Assembly (NCBI GenBank): GCA_016871175.1
Contig: VFZL01000019.1
Location: forward strand, 19,502 to 83,501
Length of the DNA stretch: 64,000 bases
Direction of reading: 5' to 3'
Origin: Acidimicrobiia bacterium
Lineage (GTDB): Bacteria; Acidobacteriota; Vicinamibacteria; Vicinamibacterales; CAVVIG01
Of the stretch, positions 28,240 through 36,938 are shown in pieces. Both the position numbers and the translations under genes were made by a program. Below the pieces are notes generated by a model. The model was not told the origin of the DNA. It made no database searches and worked only from the letters and a program-made list of their open reading frames with translations. How positions within the stretch are numbered: position 1 is the stretch's first letter; every line of letters begins with the position of its first letter.

Positions 28240-29442
28240 TCAGCGGACAGCGATCTTCAGCCCGTCGGCGAGTTGCGCGATACTGGTGGTGGCCACCCGC
28301 TCCCCAGCCTTCAGGCCCTTGGTGATCTCGATGGAAGAGTCGGCGGTCTGGCCGGTGGTCACGAGCCGTTCCTCGACGGCGTCTCCCGCGACGACGAAGA
28401 CGCGACTTGTGCCGCCGAGCGTCTGAACCGCCGCAGTCGGGACCAGCACGCCTGGTGTCTTCTCTGGTTGTTCGATCCGGGCGGTGGCGAACAAGCCCGG
28501 CTTGAGCTCGCCCGTCGGATTGGCGACGACCGCTTCGACGGTGAGCGCGCGCTGGGCGGTCTCGAGGGTGGGCGACACGTAGCGCACCTTGCCTTCGAAC
28601 GTCCTGCCGGGATAGGCATCCACTTCGAACGTGACCGGCTGTCCGACACGGACGGCCGAGATAAAGGGCGCCGGTACGGTCAGCTCGACGCGCAGCGGAT
28701 CCACGCGGACCACGATCGCCACCCTCATGCCTCGGTTGACGTAGTCGCCGACCGAAACGAGCCGCTGTGCCACGACGCCGGAGAAGGGGGCGCGCACGAC
28801 GGTGTCCGCGAGCGCCTTCTGTGCGAGGGTGACACGTGCCCGAGCGCCCTGCAGCGCCTGGAACTGCTGCGCGGCGGCGTTCTTCGCCACCTCGACCTGT
28901 TGGCGCGTGGCCTCCATCTGCGTGCGACGCTGATCGAACTCCGACTGCGACACGACGCGCTGGTCGAGCAGGGACTGAATGCGCGAGAACTCGTTCTGCG
29001 CGAGGGCGTAGGACGCGGCGGCGTTTTGCACTTCCGGCACCGCATTCACATCGAACGATCCGCCCGGTGAGAGGCCCAGGCGCGCCTCGATCTGGGCCGC
29101 GTTCGCCTCGGCTTCCCGCGCTTGCGCTTCTGCTTCCGCGGCGGCGAGCCTCACGAGCTCGGCGCCCAGGCGGACTCGCGTGCCGCGCTCGACTGGTGTG
29201 GCGATGACGCGCCCGCCAATCTCCGAGGCGACGTCGGCCTGTTCCTCGGCCGTCAAGCTGCCGGTCACGCGGATGAATCGCGCAATCGGTTGCTCGACCG
29301 CTTCGACGGCGGTGACAGCCACCGGCGCCACGGGCGCCTCGGCGGCCTGCGTCCGGCTGCTTGTTGCCGACGTGCAGCCGGCGCCGAGACTGCCGGCCAC
29401 ACCCGCCAGGGCGAGGCGAAGGATGAACGAACCGCGAGACAT
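28240..29442 (-). CDS. Efflux RND periplasmic adaptor (membrane fusion lipoprotein)
   Basis: A 400-residue adaptor linking the RND pump to TolC. The lipobox LGAGC (about residues 19-23) shows lipid anchoring to the inner membrane, so Lnt and the lipoprotein pathway act on it. Barrel-sandwich strands (TGSLTAEEQADVASEIGGRVIATPVERGTRVRLG) flank a long coiled-coil hairpin rich in Ala, Glu and Gln (about 80-180). The lipoyl-like region DTVVRAPFSGVVAQRLVSVGDYV and the beta-barrel domain follow. The start at 29442 has an AGAGGAG site. The efflux permease begins 27 nt further along. Confidence 0.92.
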   Translation of the reverse strand: MSRGSFILRLALAGVAGSLGAGCTSATSSRTQAAEAPVAPVAVTAVEAVEQPIARFIRVTGSLTAEEQADVASEIGGRVIATPVERGTRVRLGAELVRLAAAEAEAQAREAEANAAQIEARLGLSPGGSFDVNAVPEVQNAAASYALAQNEFSRIQSLLDQRVVSQSEFDQRRTQMEATRQQVEVAKNAAAQQFQALQGARARVTLAQKALADTVVRAPFSGVVAQRLVSVGDYVNRGMRVAIVVRVDPLRVELTVPAPFISAVRVGQPVTFEVDAYPGRTFEGKVRYVSPTLETAQRALTVEAVVANPTGELKPGLFATARIEQPEKTPGVLVPTAAVQTLGGTSRVFVVAGDAVEERLVTTGQTADSSIEITKGLKAGERVATTSIAQLADGLKIAVR

Positions 29443-29478
29443 GAGAGCTCCTCTTGACGGCGTGGTATGACGAAGGCG

Positions 29479-30180
29479 CTATGACGACAACGAAGACATG
29501 GAAGAGGCGCGAGCGTCGCCCGGCTCTTCCAGCGGACAGCCGACGGCATTGGACCGCAGCGGAATGCCCGTCTGCAGTCCGGCGATGGTGACGTCGAGAA
29601 TGTCGCGGGCGAGTGCATCGGGATGCTCACCCGCCGGCACACGGTGCGAGAGGCGCATCGCGGCCATCCCCAGCAGGCCGACCGTAAGCAGCCGGAACGT
29701 CACCGGCGTTCGCGTGGAAGGCGGCAGGTCGCCCGCATCGACGCACGCGCGGATGCGCGCTTCGATCTCGAGTTTCAATCGGCGAGCCGAGGGGAAGCAC
29801 TCGTCGGCGCGACTGATGCGCGGCACACTCCGGTCCAGGAACATCAACGAGAAGTACTCGGGGTGTTCGACGCTGAACTCGTACAACCGCCAGACGGTTC
29901 GTCGCAGCCGCTTGAGCGGTGTCGACTGATCGTCGAGGGTCCCCGGGCCGGCTGGCGAGGCGCCGAGGAGATCGAACCCCTCCGATGCGAGGGCGAAGAA
30001 GATGTCGTCTTTCGACGGGAAGTAGCTGTAGAGGGCGGCCGGACTGTACTCGATGCGCTCGGCGACCTTTCGAATCGAGACGTTGCCGTAACCCTCTGAC
30101 ACGAACAGGTCTCGAGCCGCGTCGAGAATTGCCCGGCGCACCGTCTCGCGGTCGCGCCCCTGCCGTTCCTTAATGCCCAT
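29479..30180 (-). CDS. TetR-family regulator of the efflux operon
   Basis: A 233-residue repressor. The N-terminal helix-turn-helix (about 15-60) reads AILDAARDLFVSEGYGNVSIRKVAERIEYSPAALYSYFPSKDDIFFAL, the classic TetR/AcrR pattern. The rest is a helical ligand-binding and dimerisation domain, ending in a Pro/Gly tail rather than conserved sequence. It leads the operon, 36 nt before the adaptor gene, so it probably controls the whole pump and itself. Three palindromes lie 27-71 nt upstream of its start. Ligand unknown. Confidence 0.88.
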   Translation of the reverse strand: MGIKERQGRDRETVRRAILDAARDLFVSEGYGNVSIRKVAERIEYSPAALYSYFPSKDDIFFALASEGFDLLGASPAGPGTLDDQSTPLKRLRRTVWRLYEFSVEHPEYFSLMFLDRSVPRISRADECFPSARRLKLEIEARIRACVDAGDLPPSTRTPVTFRLLTVGLLGMAAMRLSHRVPAGEHPDALARDILDVTIAGLQTGIPLRSNAVGCPLEEPGDARASSMSSLSS

Positions 30181-30206
30181 GATTTCCCATGTGTCAGCTT
30201 ATCGGG

Positions 30207-30251
30207 TCGGGCGCCCGAATTGAACAGTGTTCGGCCAGCTAACGTCGTTAG
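30207..30251. promoter_or_regulatory. Cluster of three palindromes, candidate TetR operators
   Basis: TCGGGC/GCCCGA (30207-30218), GAACA-G-TGTTC (30222-30232) and CTAACG-T-CGTTAG (30239-30251) are all perfect inverted repeats packed in 45 nt. They sit just upstream of the tetR start and in the same 288-nt gap as the leader of the divergent TonB-dependent receptor. TetR-family proteins usually bind 10-20 nt palindromes overlapping their own promoter. Confidence 0.55.
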
Positions 30252-30468
30252 ACGACCGATGGATGATGTGGGATCCCGCAGGGCGGCCGAAGGACGCGCG
30301 GCGCGACTTCATGGATCCGTAGATCCGCAGCGCAACGAGATCCCCTTTTTAGACGGATTGGCGCTTGATTGGTTCTCCGTAGCCCGCGTTTCCGGTTCGG
30401 GAGTCCGGTCACGCGAGACTGCGGTGCGGGTCCAACAACTCCGAGGGCCCATCCGCGTGGGAGGCACA

Positions 30469-33400
30469 GTGAGAGGAGTCAGCACCCGGCGCGTTGCACG
30501 CGTCGCCGTCCGCCTGGTCGCCTTTGTGTGGCTGATCGCATCAGCTTCACCGGCGGCCGCACAGCAAGCCAGCGGTATCGCCGGCGTGGTCCGCGATAGC
30601 GCGGGGCTTCCGATGCCCGGCGTTACCGTCGAAGCGGCCAGTCCAGCCCTCATCGAAAAAGTCCGGTCGGCCACAACGGACGGCGAAGGCCGCTACAACA
30701 TCGTCGACCTTCGTGCCGGCGTGTACTCGATTACGTTTTCGCTCGTCGGCTTCTCAACCGTGAAGCGTGATGGCGTGGATATCGGCGCCGGGTTCACGGC
30801 CACGGTGAATGTGGCGATGCAGGTCGGGGCGCTCGAGGAAACGATCACCGTCAGCGGCGCGGCCCCCCTCGTCGACACGCAGACGATGCGGCGGCAAGAG
30901 GTGCTCAACCAGCGCGAGCTCGAATCGCTGCCGAGCGGGAATATCGGCCTCCAGACGCTGGCGTACATGACGCCGGGCTTTGCGACCACGCAAGCCGACG
31001 TCGGGGTCGGTCGCGACACATGGTCGGCGCAGGGCGCCTATACCCTCTATCACGGCAAGGACGGCACGCGCGCGTCGTTCGACGGCTTCCGCAATCAGTA
31101 CTTCATCGGCACCGCGAGCGGCCCAGGCTACATCACCGATCAGGGCGTGATCGCCGAGATGCAGCTCGAGACGAGCGGCATGGGCGCCGAGTCGGGCTCG
31201 GGCAGCATCAGCGTCAACGTCATCCCGAAGGCCGGCGGCAACACGTTCGCGGGCGGCCTCGACGGCTTCTTCTCCAATCGGGCCATGTCCGCGACCAACA
31301 TCGGGCCGAACTTGAACGAGTGGACAACCGATCCGGCGCTCCTGCGTGCAGCCGGAATCAACGCTGCGGGTCGCGTCCAGCGAATCTATCGCTTGGGGGG
31401 ACAGCTCGGTGGGCCGATCATGCAGGACAAGATCTGGTTCTTCGGCGCCGTCGGCCGCTGGGGCTCCCGCGTGAATCAGCCCAACGCATTCTTCAACACG
31501 CTCCAGGGTGCGGCTAACGTTCCCGGGCGGCCCGCGTCTGCGCAATTCGGCCCTTCGTTGGGGCCGACGCCCACGCTCTTCTATCCCGGTCAGCCAGGCA
31601 CTCCGTTCCAGGATCTCGCGCCGAGCGCGAATGGCGCCAAGCCGGCGGCGAGCTTTGACTGGTTCCGCAACCACTCTCTGCGGATGACGTACAACCTGAA
31701 TCAGAAGAACCGCTTCACGTTCTTTGGCGACATCCAGAAGTCGTGCCGCTGCACGACCGGTCCGTTCACGGGCGCCAATGCGATCGAGTCCGAGCGCGGG
31801 TGGGACTGGTGGCCGTCTGGCGTGGCGCAGGGCACGTGGACCGCACCGATCACGAGCAAGCTCCTGTTGGACGCCGGGGTCTCGTGGCAGGTGGCCAACT
31901 GGGTCAACTTCGCCGAGCCGGGCGTGACGCGCGATGATCGTTCTATCCTCGAGCTGGCCACCGGGTACCGGTATGGCGCGACGACGCTCCTGACCGCACC
32001 GATCGCGAGGACCGGCCGTAGTGCGCAGCGCTTCTCGGTGTCGTACGTCACCGGCAACCACAACTTCAAAGGCGGCGTGACGCTCGAGCAGGCGTTCAAC
32101 GATGAGTCCGCCGACCGCAACAACCAGGTGGACGGTCTGAACTACGACTTCCTGAACGGACGTCCGTCACTCATCCATTACTACGCGCTCCCGCAGTTCC
32201 AGCAGGACCGGATGAACGCCGAGCTGGGGCTGTTTGCGCAGGACAACTGGAAGATCAAACGCTTGACACTCAACCTCGGCGTACGATTCGACTGGGTCAC
32301 GATGGGCTTCCCCGATGCCTCCCTGTCCGCCGGACCGTGGGTGCCCGAGCGAACCGTGAGGAAGCTCAGTGGCGTGCCGGATTGGAAGGACATCAACCCG
32401 CGATTCGGCTTTGCGTACGACGTGTTCGGGAATGGTCGGACGGCGGCGAAGTTCTCCGTGGGTCGCTACCTCGAGTTGAGCCGCAGCGACATGACCCGGC
32501 GCTTCCATCCGTTCACGTCGTCGGTGCGGGCTGCGTCGCGTTCGTGGAACGACGCGAACAACAACTTCATTCCGGACTGCAAGCTCGATGACTTCACGGC
32601 CCAGGACCACCGCGTCACCGGTGGCGACCAATGCGGGGCGATCTCGAACGTCAACTTCGGGCGGTTCATCCCGACGGCCACGCAGTATTCGGACGCGGTG
32701 CTGCAAGACAATCGGAACTTCCTCTGGGACATCAACACCGAGCTGGTCCACGAGATCCTCACGGGGCTGTCGATGAGCTTCGTGTACAACCGCAACTGGG
32801 ACGGGAACTTCACCGTGACCGACAACCTCGCGTTGACGCCTGGAAGCTTCGACGAGTTCTGCGTCAACATTCCGAACGATCCCCGGTTGCCGAACTCGGG
32901 TCAGCGGACGTGCGGGTACTACGACGTGAAGCCAGAGTTCTTCGCTCAGGGCGTCAACCGCGTGATCAATACCAAGGAGTTGCCGGGCGACGTGAAGCCG
33001 CAGCGGTATTGGGACGGCTTCACGCTCACGCTGAACGGCCGGCTGCCCAAGCAGATCACGCTGGGCGGCGGCCTCGACTTCGGACGTCAGGTGCGCGACA
33101 ACTGCTTCACCGTCGACATCCCGAACACGCCGCGTGACATCGGAGGGCTCTTCAGCACGGCGGCGGGCGTGGCGGGCGCGAGTGCCGGCGGACCGTTCTG
33201 CCGCTCGGTGACAGCGTTCAAGGACACCATGGACATCCGGATCCGCGGCAGCGTGCCGATCAAGGGCGGGTTCAACGCGAGCTTCATCTTCCGCAACACC
33301 GCCGGCGCGGTGTGGAACGGGACTTGGAACGTGAACAATGCCGACCTCACGGCCGGTCGCGTACAGTTCCTGAACGGCCGTACCAGTTTCGCCGGCAATC

Positions 33401-33657
33401 AGCCGCAAGCAGTCGCGCTGCACGCGGTGAACCAGTACTACGGACCGCGGTTCAGTCAGTTGGATCTCGCCGTCAACAAGTTCTTCGACACCAGCGTCGG
33501 TCGCCTGCGTCTGGCGCTCGACCTGTACAACGCGCTCAACGCGAACTCGATTCAGGGGGTCACGACGACCTACGCGATCGCCCAGAACCGATGGTTGCGT
33601 CCGACCTTGTTCATGGATGCGCGGCTCGCCCGCGTCACCGCGAGTCTCGCGTTCTAG
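30469..33657 (+). CDS. TonB-dependent receptor with carboxypeptidase-regulatory-like N-terminus
   Basis: A 1062-residue outer-membrane receptor for energised uptake of an unknown large ligand (sugar, chelate or peptide). A signal peptide (to about 32, ending AAAQ) precedes a CarboxypepD_reg-like beta domain (about 35-115; GIAGVVRDSAGLPMPGVTVEAASP, then EGRYNIVDLRAGVYSITFSLVGFSTVKR). The plug domain and a long beta barrel end in LASLAF, with a C-terminal aromatic as needed for barrel assembly. The start GTG 30469 has GGGAGG just upstream; an earlier in-frame start at 30220 has no site and runs through the tetR control region. A CRC pair occurs in the barrel (about residue 426). Confidence 0.9.
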   Translation: MRGVSTRRVARVAVRLVAFVWLIASASPAAAQQASGIAGVVRDSAGLPMPGVTVEAASPALIEKVRSATTDGEGRYNIVDLRAGVYSITFSLVGFSTVKRDGVDIGAGFTATVNVAMQVGALEETITVSGAAPLVDTQTMRRQEVLNQRELESLPSGNIGLQTLAYMTPGFATTQADVGVGRDTWSAQGAYTLYHGKDGTRASFDGFRNQYFIGTASGPGYITDQGVIAEMQLETSGMGAESGSGSISVNVIPKAGGNTFAGGLDGFFSNRAMSATNIGPNLNEWTTDPALLRAAGINAAGRVQRIYRLGGQLGGPIMQDKIWFFGAVGRWGSRVNQPNAFFNTLQGAANVPGRPASAQFGPSLGPTPTLFYPGQPGTPFQDLAPSANGAKPAASFDWFRNHSLRMTYNLNQKNRFTFFGDIQKSCRCTTGPFTGANAIESERGWDWWPSGVAQGTWTAPITSKLLLDAGVSWQVANWVNFAEPGVTRDDRSILELATGYRYGATTLLTAPIARTGRSAQRFSVSYVTGNHNFKGGVTLEQAFNDESADRNNQVDGLNYDFLNGRPSLIHYYALPQFQQDRMNAELGLFAQDNWKIKRLTLNLGVRFDWVTMGFPDASLSAGPWVPERTVRKLSGVPDWKDINPRFGFAYDVFGNGRTAAKFSVGRYLELSRSDMTRRFHPFTSSVRAASRSWNDANNNFIPDCKLDDFTAQDHRVTGGDQCGAISNVNFGRFIPTATQYSDAVLQDNRNFLWDINTELVHEILTGLSMSFVYNRNWDGNFTVTDNLALTPGSFDEFCVNIPNDPRLPNSGQRTCGYYDVKPEFFAQGVNRVINTKELPGDVKPQRYWDGFTLTLNGRLPKQITLGGGLDFGRQVRDNCFTVDIPNTPRDIGGLFSTAAGVAGASAGGPFCRSVTAFKDTMDIRIRGSVPIKGGFNASFIFRNTAGAVWNGTWNVNNADLTAGRVQFLNGRTSFAGNQPQAVALHAVNQYYGPRFSQLDLAVNKFFDTSVGRLRLALDLYNALNANSIQGVTTTYAIAQNRWLRPTLFMDARLARVTASLAF

Positions 33658-33675
33658 GTGTTGCGGAGGATGTGT

Positions 33676-34038
33676 ATGAAACGGGTTGTTGCGCTGGCCC
33701 TCGCGCTGTCGCTGGGGCGCACATCGTTCGCGTTGGCCGGGGAGTCGCTGCTGCAGGTGGGCACGCGACACGTCGAGCAGTTGGTGCGCGCGGAGCCGAC
33801 GTCGAGCTCGGCTCCGGCGAGCTCGATGCCGGCGATCACATCCATCGCCAAGACAGGGCAGCCGAGGGCCGCGGCTCAGCAAGCCGGGCCCAAGACGCTG
33901 CAAACCAGCGGCCTGCGCAGGAGGACCAAGATGCTGATCGCCCTCGGCATCGCGGCCGGGCTCGTGGGAGGCACCTTCGCCATCGATGGCGGCGTCGAGA
34001 ACAACACGCCGTCCACGCTCGGCACGCGGCGCGACTAG
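33676..34038 (+). CDS. Small exported protein with a C-terminal hydrophobic segment
   Basis: A 120-residue protein following the receptor by 18 nt, starting at ATG 33676 with GGAGG six nt upstream. Residues 1-22 form a signal peptide. The middle is Ser/Ala/Pro-rich and low in structure. Residues about 83-105 (TKMLIALGIAAGLVGGTFAI) form one hydrophobic helix, followed by a short polar tail. Function unknown; its place suggests a partner of the receptor or an anchor. Nothing recognisable by family. Confidence 0.65.
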   Translation: MKRVVALALALSLGRTSFALAGESLLQVGTRHVEQLVRAEPTSSSAPASSMPAITSIAKTGQPRAAAQQAGPKTLQTSGLRRRTKMLIALGIAAGLVGGTFAIDGGVENNTPSTLGTRRD

Positions 34039-34041
34039 ACG

Positions 34042-34147
34042 AGGCAGGTAAGCGGGTAGGCAGGTGGGCGGGTAGGGGACAGAGAGGTCCCAGGCCCGCT
34101 CGCCTGCCTATTTCGTTCCTACCCGCTTCCTACCTACCCACCTAGCC
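34042..34147. repeat. GGTAGG/CCTACC repeat hairpin
   Basis: A G-rich arm of GGCAGGT and GCGGGTAGG units (34042-34076) faces a C-rich arm of CCTGCC and CCTACCCGC units (34101-34147). AGCGGGTAGG (34051-34060) and CCTACCCGCT (34118-34127) are exact complements. The whole gap could fold as one long stem and may terminate the receptor operon. It resembles, but is not the same sequence as, the GGTTC family. Confidence 0.6.
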
Positions 34148-34169
34148 CCCTGATTGATATGCTCTGAGC

Positions 34170-36938
34170 GTGGGTCGCTCCGTAGCGTTAGGGGTAGGGT
34201 ACGTGTTGCTCGTGCTCAGCTCCATCTGGCTGTGGGGCTTTCCGGGTGCGACGCTGGCGTACTACCTCAACGTCGGCCTGCATCCCCTCCTCGGACTAAC
34301 GGTCTTGGTGCTGGGCTGGCGATCTCTCCGGAGGCTCTGGCTTCCGAGCGGCCTTGGCGGCTATGTCGTCGGTGCGCACGGTTCTGCAGTGATTCTAGGC
34401 GCCGCGATCCTCTTCGTCGGCGCCACCACACGCTACCGCCTTCTGGTCGTTTCTCATGCCATCGCCGGCGCGGTGGCCGTGTTCCTGCTCGCCCTGCTCT
34501 TGCTTCGGGCGCAGCCTGGCCCGCGGCTCCGCTGGGCCGTGTCGGCCCTGTTGACGCTTGCGATCATCGGGAGCGGGGCAGGCCTCCTGGCGCGTGCGGG
34601 TCATGAAGACCGTCGACGCGAGGCCTACCGCATCGAGAATCCGCCCGTACCGCCCGCGACGATGGAGCAGGAAGGGCGTGGTCCTTCCAGTCCGTTCTTC
34701 CCATCCTCCGCGAATACCAACGTACGCGGGATCATTCCCGCGAACTTCTTCATGACGAGCGAGATGTGCGGCCGGTGTCACAAGGACATCTACGACCAGT
34801 GGAACTCATCGGCGCACCACTTCTCGTCGTTCAACAACCAGTGGTACCGCAAGTCGATCGAGTACATGCAGGACGTCGCCGGCACGCGGCCTTCGAAGTG
34901 GTGCGCTGGCTGCCACGATCACGCCGTCTTCTTCAACGGACGCTTCGACACGCCGATCAAGGACCAGATCAACACGCCCGAAGCGCAGGCTGGCCTTGGA
35001 TGCACGTCGTGCCACTCCATCTCGAAGGTCGGCAGCACGATGGGTCAGGGAGACTTCGAGGTCGAGTATCCGCCGCTCCACGATCTGGCGGCGAGCGAGC
35101 AGCCCATCCTTCAGAGGGCGCACGATCTCCTGACGTACCTCGCGCCTGGTCCGCACCGCGATACGTTCTTGAAGCCGTTCCACCGCGAGCAGACCGCGGA
35201 GTTCTGTTCCGCGTGTCACAAGGTGCATCTGGACGTTCCGGTGAACAACTACCGCTGGTTTCGTGGCTTCAACGACTACGACAACTGGCAGGCATCGGGC
35301 GTGTCCGGAGAAGGGGCGCGATCGTTCTACTACCCGTCCACGCCGGCGCACTGCGGCACGTGTCACATGCCGTTGGTGGCGTCGAACGATCCCGCCGCCA
35401 AGCAGGGCATGGTCAAATCACATCGGTTCGCCGCGGCGAACACGGCGCTGCCGACTGCCAACAGAGACGACGTTCAGTTGAAGGCGGTGCAGGATTTTCT
35501 GATGGACGGTCAGATCTCGGTGGACGTGTTCGGTGTCACGCGTACGACGGCATTGGCCCCGAGCACGGATGCGGTGCCTGTGCCGCAGGAGCCGACGCTC
35601 TCGAGCACGTTCGCCGTTGGCGAAGAGTCGGGGCAGTTTGGCGGCGGCGGGCGCCGGGCGAGCGGACCAGTGGCCGAGGTGCTCGCCCCTCTCGATCGTG
35701 TGCCGGTGACGGTGCGCCGCGGTGAATCGGTGCTGGTCGAGGTTGTCGTGCGGACGCGGAAGGTCGGGCACTTCTTCCCCGGCGGTACGGTGGACGCCTT
35801 CGACGTCTGGGTGGAATTCGAGGCGGTCGACGATCGCGGTCGCGTGCTTCGGCACAGTGGCGCGGCCGCTGGGAACCACGGGAACGGACCCGTGGACCCG
35901 AGCGCCCACCTGTACCGGAGCTTGCAGCTCGATGGGCGCGGGAACCCGATCAACAAGAGGAATGCGTGGATGACACGGTCTGTCGCGTACGTGCGGCTCA
36001 TCCCGCCCGGGGCGGCGGACACGGTCCACTATCGGCTCGACATTCCGAACGATGCCGGCGACACGATCACGCTTCGCGCGAAGGTGAACTACCGTAAGTT
36101 CGCATGGTGGAACACGCAGTGGTCGTATGCCGGCGTGCCGGACACACGGGAAGGTCACGCGGGGGTCACCAAGTCGTTCGACGATCGTCACTGGTCCTTC
36201 ACCGGCGACACGTCGACTGTCTCTGGGACGGTGAAGAGCATCCCCAACCTCCCGATTACGACGATGGCGCAGGCGGAGGCAGCGCTCACCGTGGTTGGCC
36301 CGGACGCGCCACTGCCCGAGGTCACGCCGCTGCTCGATCCGTCGGTCCGCGAGCGTTGGAACGACTACGGCATCGGTCTGTTACTGCAGGGTGACCTGTC
36401 GGGGGCTGAAGCCGCGTTCCGTCGTGTCATGGCCATGGATCCGGCGTACGCAGACGGTCCCGTGAATGTCGCGCGCGTGCTCGTTCAGGAAGGCGACACG
36501 CAGGCGGCCATCCCGCTGCTCGAGCAGGCGCTGACGCTTTCGCCCGGCCTGGCGAAAGCGCACTATTTCATGGGGCTTGCGCTCAAGGCGGACGGTCGGT
36601 ACGACGAGGCGCTCACCCATCTCGAGGCGGCGGCCGCAGCGTATCCTCGCGATCGGGTCGTCCTCGGACAGATCGGACGCGTGCAGTTCCTCCAGCGACG
36701 GTATCCAGAGGCCGTTGCCGCGTTCGACCGCGCGCTGCGTGTCGATCCGGAGGATCTCTTCGCGCACTACAACTTGATGTTAGCGTACCAAGGCATGGGC
36801 AAGACGGAGCTGGCCGAGCGCGAGCGCGCGCTATACGAGCGGTTCAAAGCGGACGAGGCCGCACAGACAATCACCGGGCCGTTCCGCTTGCGATCGCCCC
36901 AGGACAACAACGAGCGGCAGTCGATCCATGTGCACTGA
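34170..36938 (+). CDS. Membrane-anchored pentaheme cytochrome c with C-terminal TPRs
   Basis: A 922-residue protein. About four membrane segments fill residues 5-142. A periplasmic domain then carries five CxxCH c-heme motifs: C200-H204 (CGRCH), C245-H249 (CAGCH), C278-H282 (CTSCH), C346-H350 (CSACH) and C395-H399 (CGTCH). Beta-rich sequence (about 480-690) follows, then about four TPR repeats (about 735-890; YGIGLLLQGDLSGAEAAFRRVM and similar). Electron transfer across or out of the inner membrane is the family role; partner binding by the TPRs is inferred. The start is GTG 34170, with TATGCT ending 7 nt before it and no ribosome binding site, so it may be leaderless. The next gene overlaps its end by 11 nt. 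Confidence 0.85.
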   Translation: MGRSVALGVGYVLLVLSSIWLWGFPGATLAYYLNVGLHPLLGLTVLVLGWRSLRRLWLPSGLGGYVVGAHGSAVILGAAILFVGATTRYRLLVVSHAIAGAVAVFLLALLLLRAQPGPRLRWAVSALLTLAIIGSGAGLLARAGHEDRRREAYRIENPPVPPATMEQEGRGPSSPFFPSSANTNVRGIIPANFFMTSEMCGRCHKDIYDQWNSSAHHFSSFNNQWYRKSIEYMQDVAGTRPSKWCAGCHDHAVFFNGRFDTPIKDQINTPEAQAGLGCTSCHSISKVGSTMGQGDFEVEYPPLHDLAASEQPILQRAHDLLTYLAPGPHRDTFLKPFHREQTAEFCSACHKVHLDVPVNNYRWFRGFNDYDNWQASGVSGEGARSFYYPSTPAHCGTCHMPLVASNDPAAKQGMVKSHRFAAANTALPTANRDDVQLKAVQDFLMDGQISVDVFGVTRTTALAPSTDAVPVPQEPTLSSTFAVGEESGQFGGGGRRASGPVAEVLAPLDRVPVTVRRGESVLVEVVVRTRKVGHFFPGGTVDAFDVWVEFEAVDDRGRVLRHSGAAAGNHGNGPVDPSAHLYRSLQLDGRGNPINKRNAWMTRSVAYVRLIPPGAADTVHYRLDIPNDAGDTITLRAKVNYRKFAWWNTQWSYAGVPDTREGHAGVTKSFDDRHWSFTGDTSTVSGTVKSIPNLPITTMAQAEAALTVVGPDAPLPEVTPLLDPSVRERWNDYGIGLLLQGDLSGAEAAFRRVMAMDPAYADGPVNVARVLVQEGDTQAAIPLLEQALTLSPGLAKAHYFMGLALKADGRYDEALTHLEAAAAAYPRDRVVLGQIGRVQFLQRRYPEAVAAFDRALRVDPEDLFAHYNLMLAYQGMGKTELAERERALYERFKADEAAQTITGPFRLRSPQDNNERQSIHVH

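Noticed and set aside
30220..30468. An earlier start of the first TonB-dependent receptor.
   Set aside because: It lacks a ribosome binding site, covers the tetR control region, and the GTG at 30469 has GGGAGG and a proper signal peptide.
30754..33903. Two long minus-strand frames under the first TonB-dependent receptor.
   Set aside because: Opposite strand of a clear receptor gene, no domain and no ribosome binding site.
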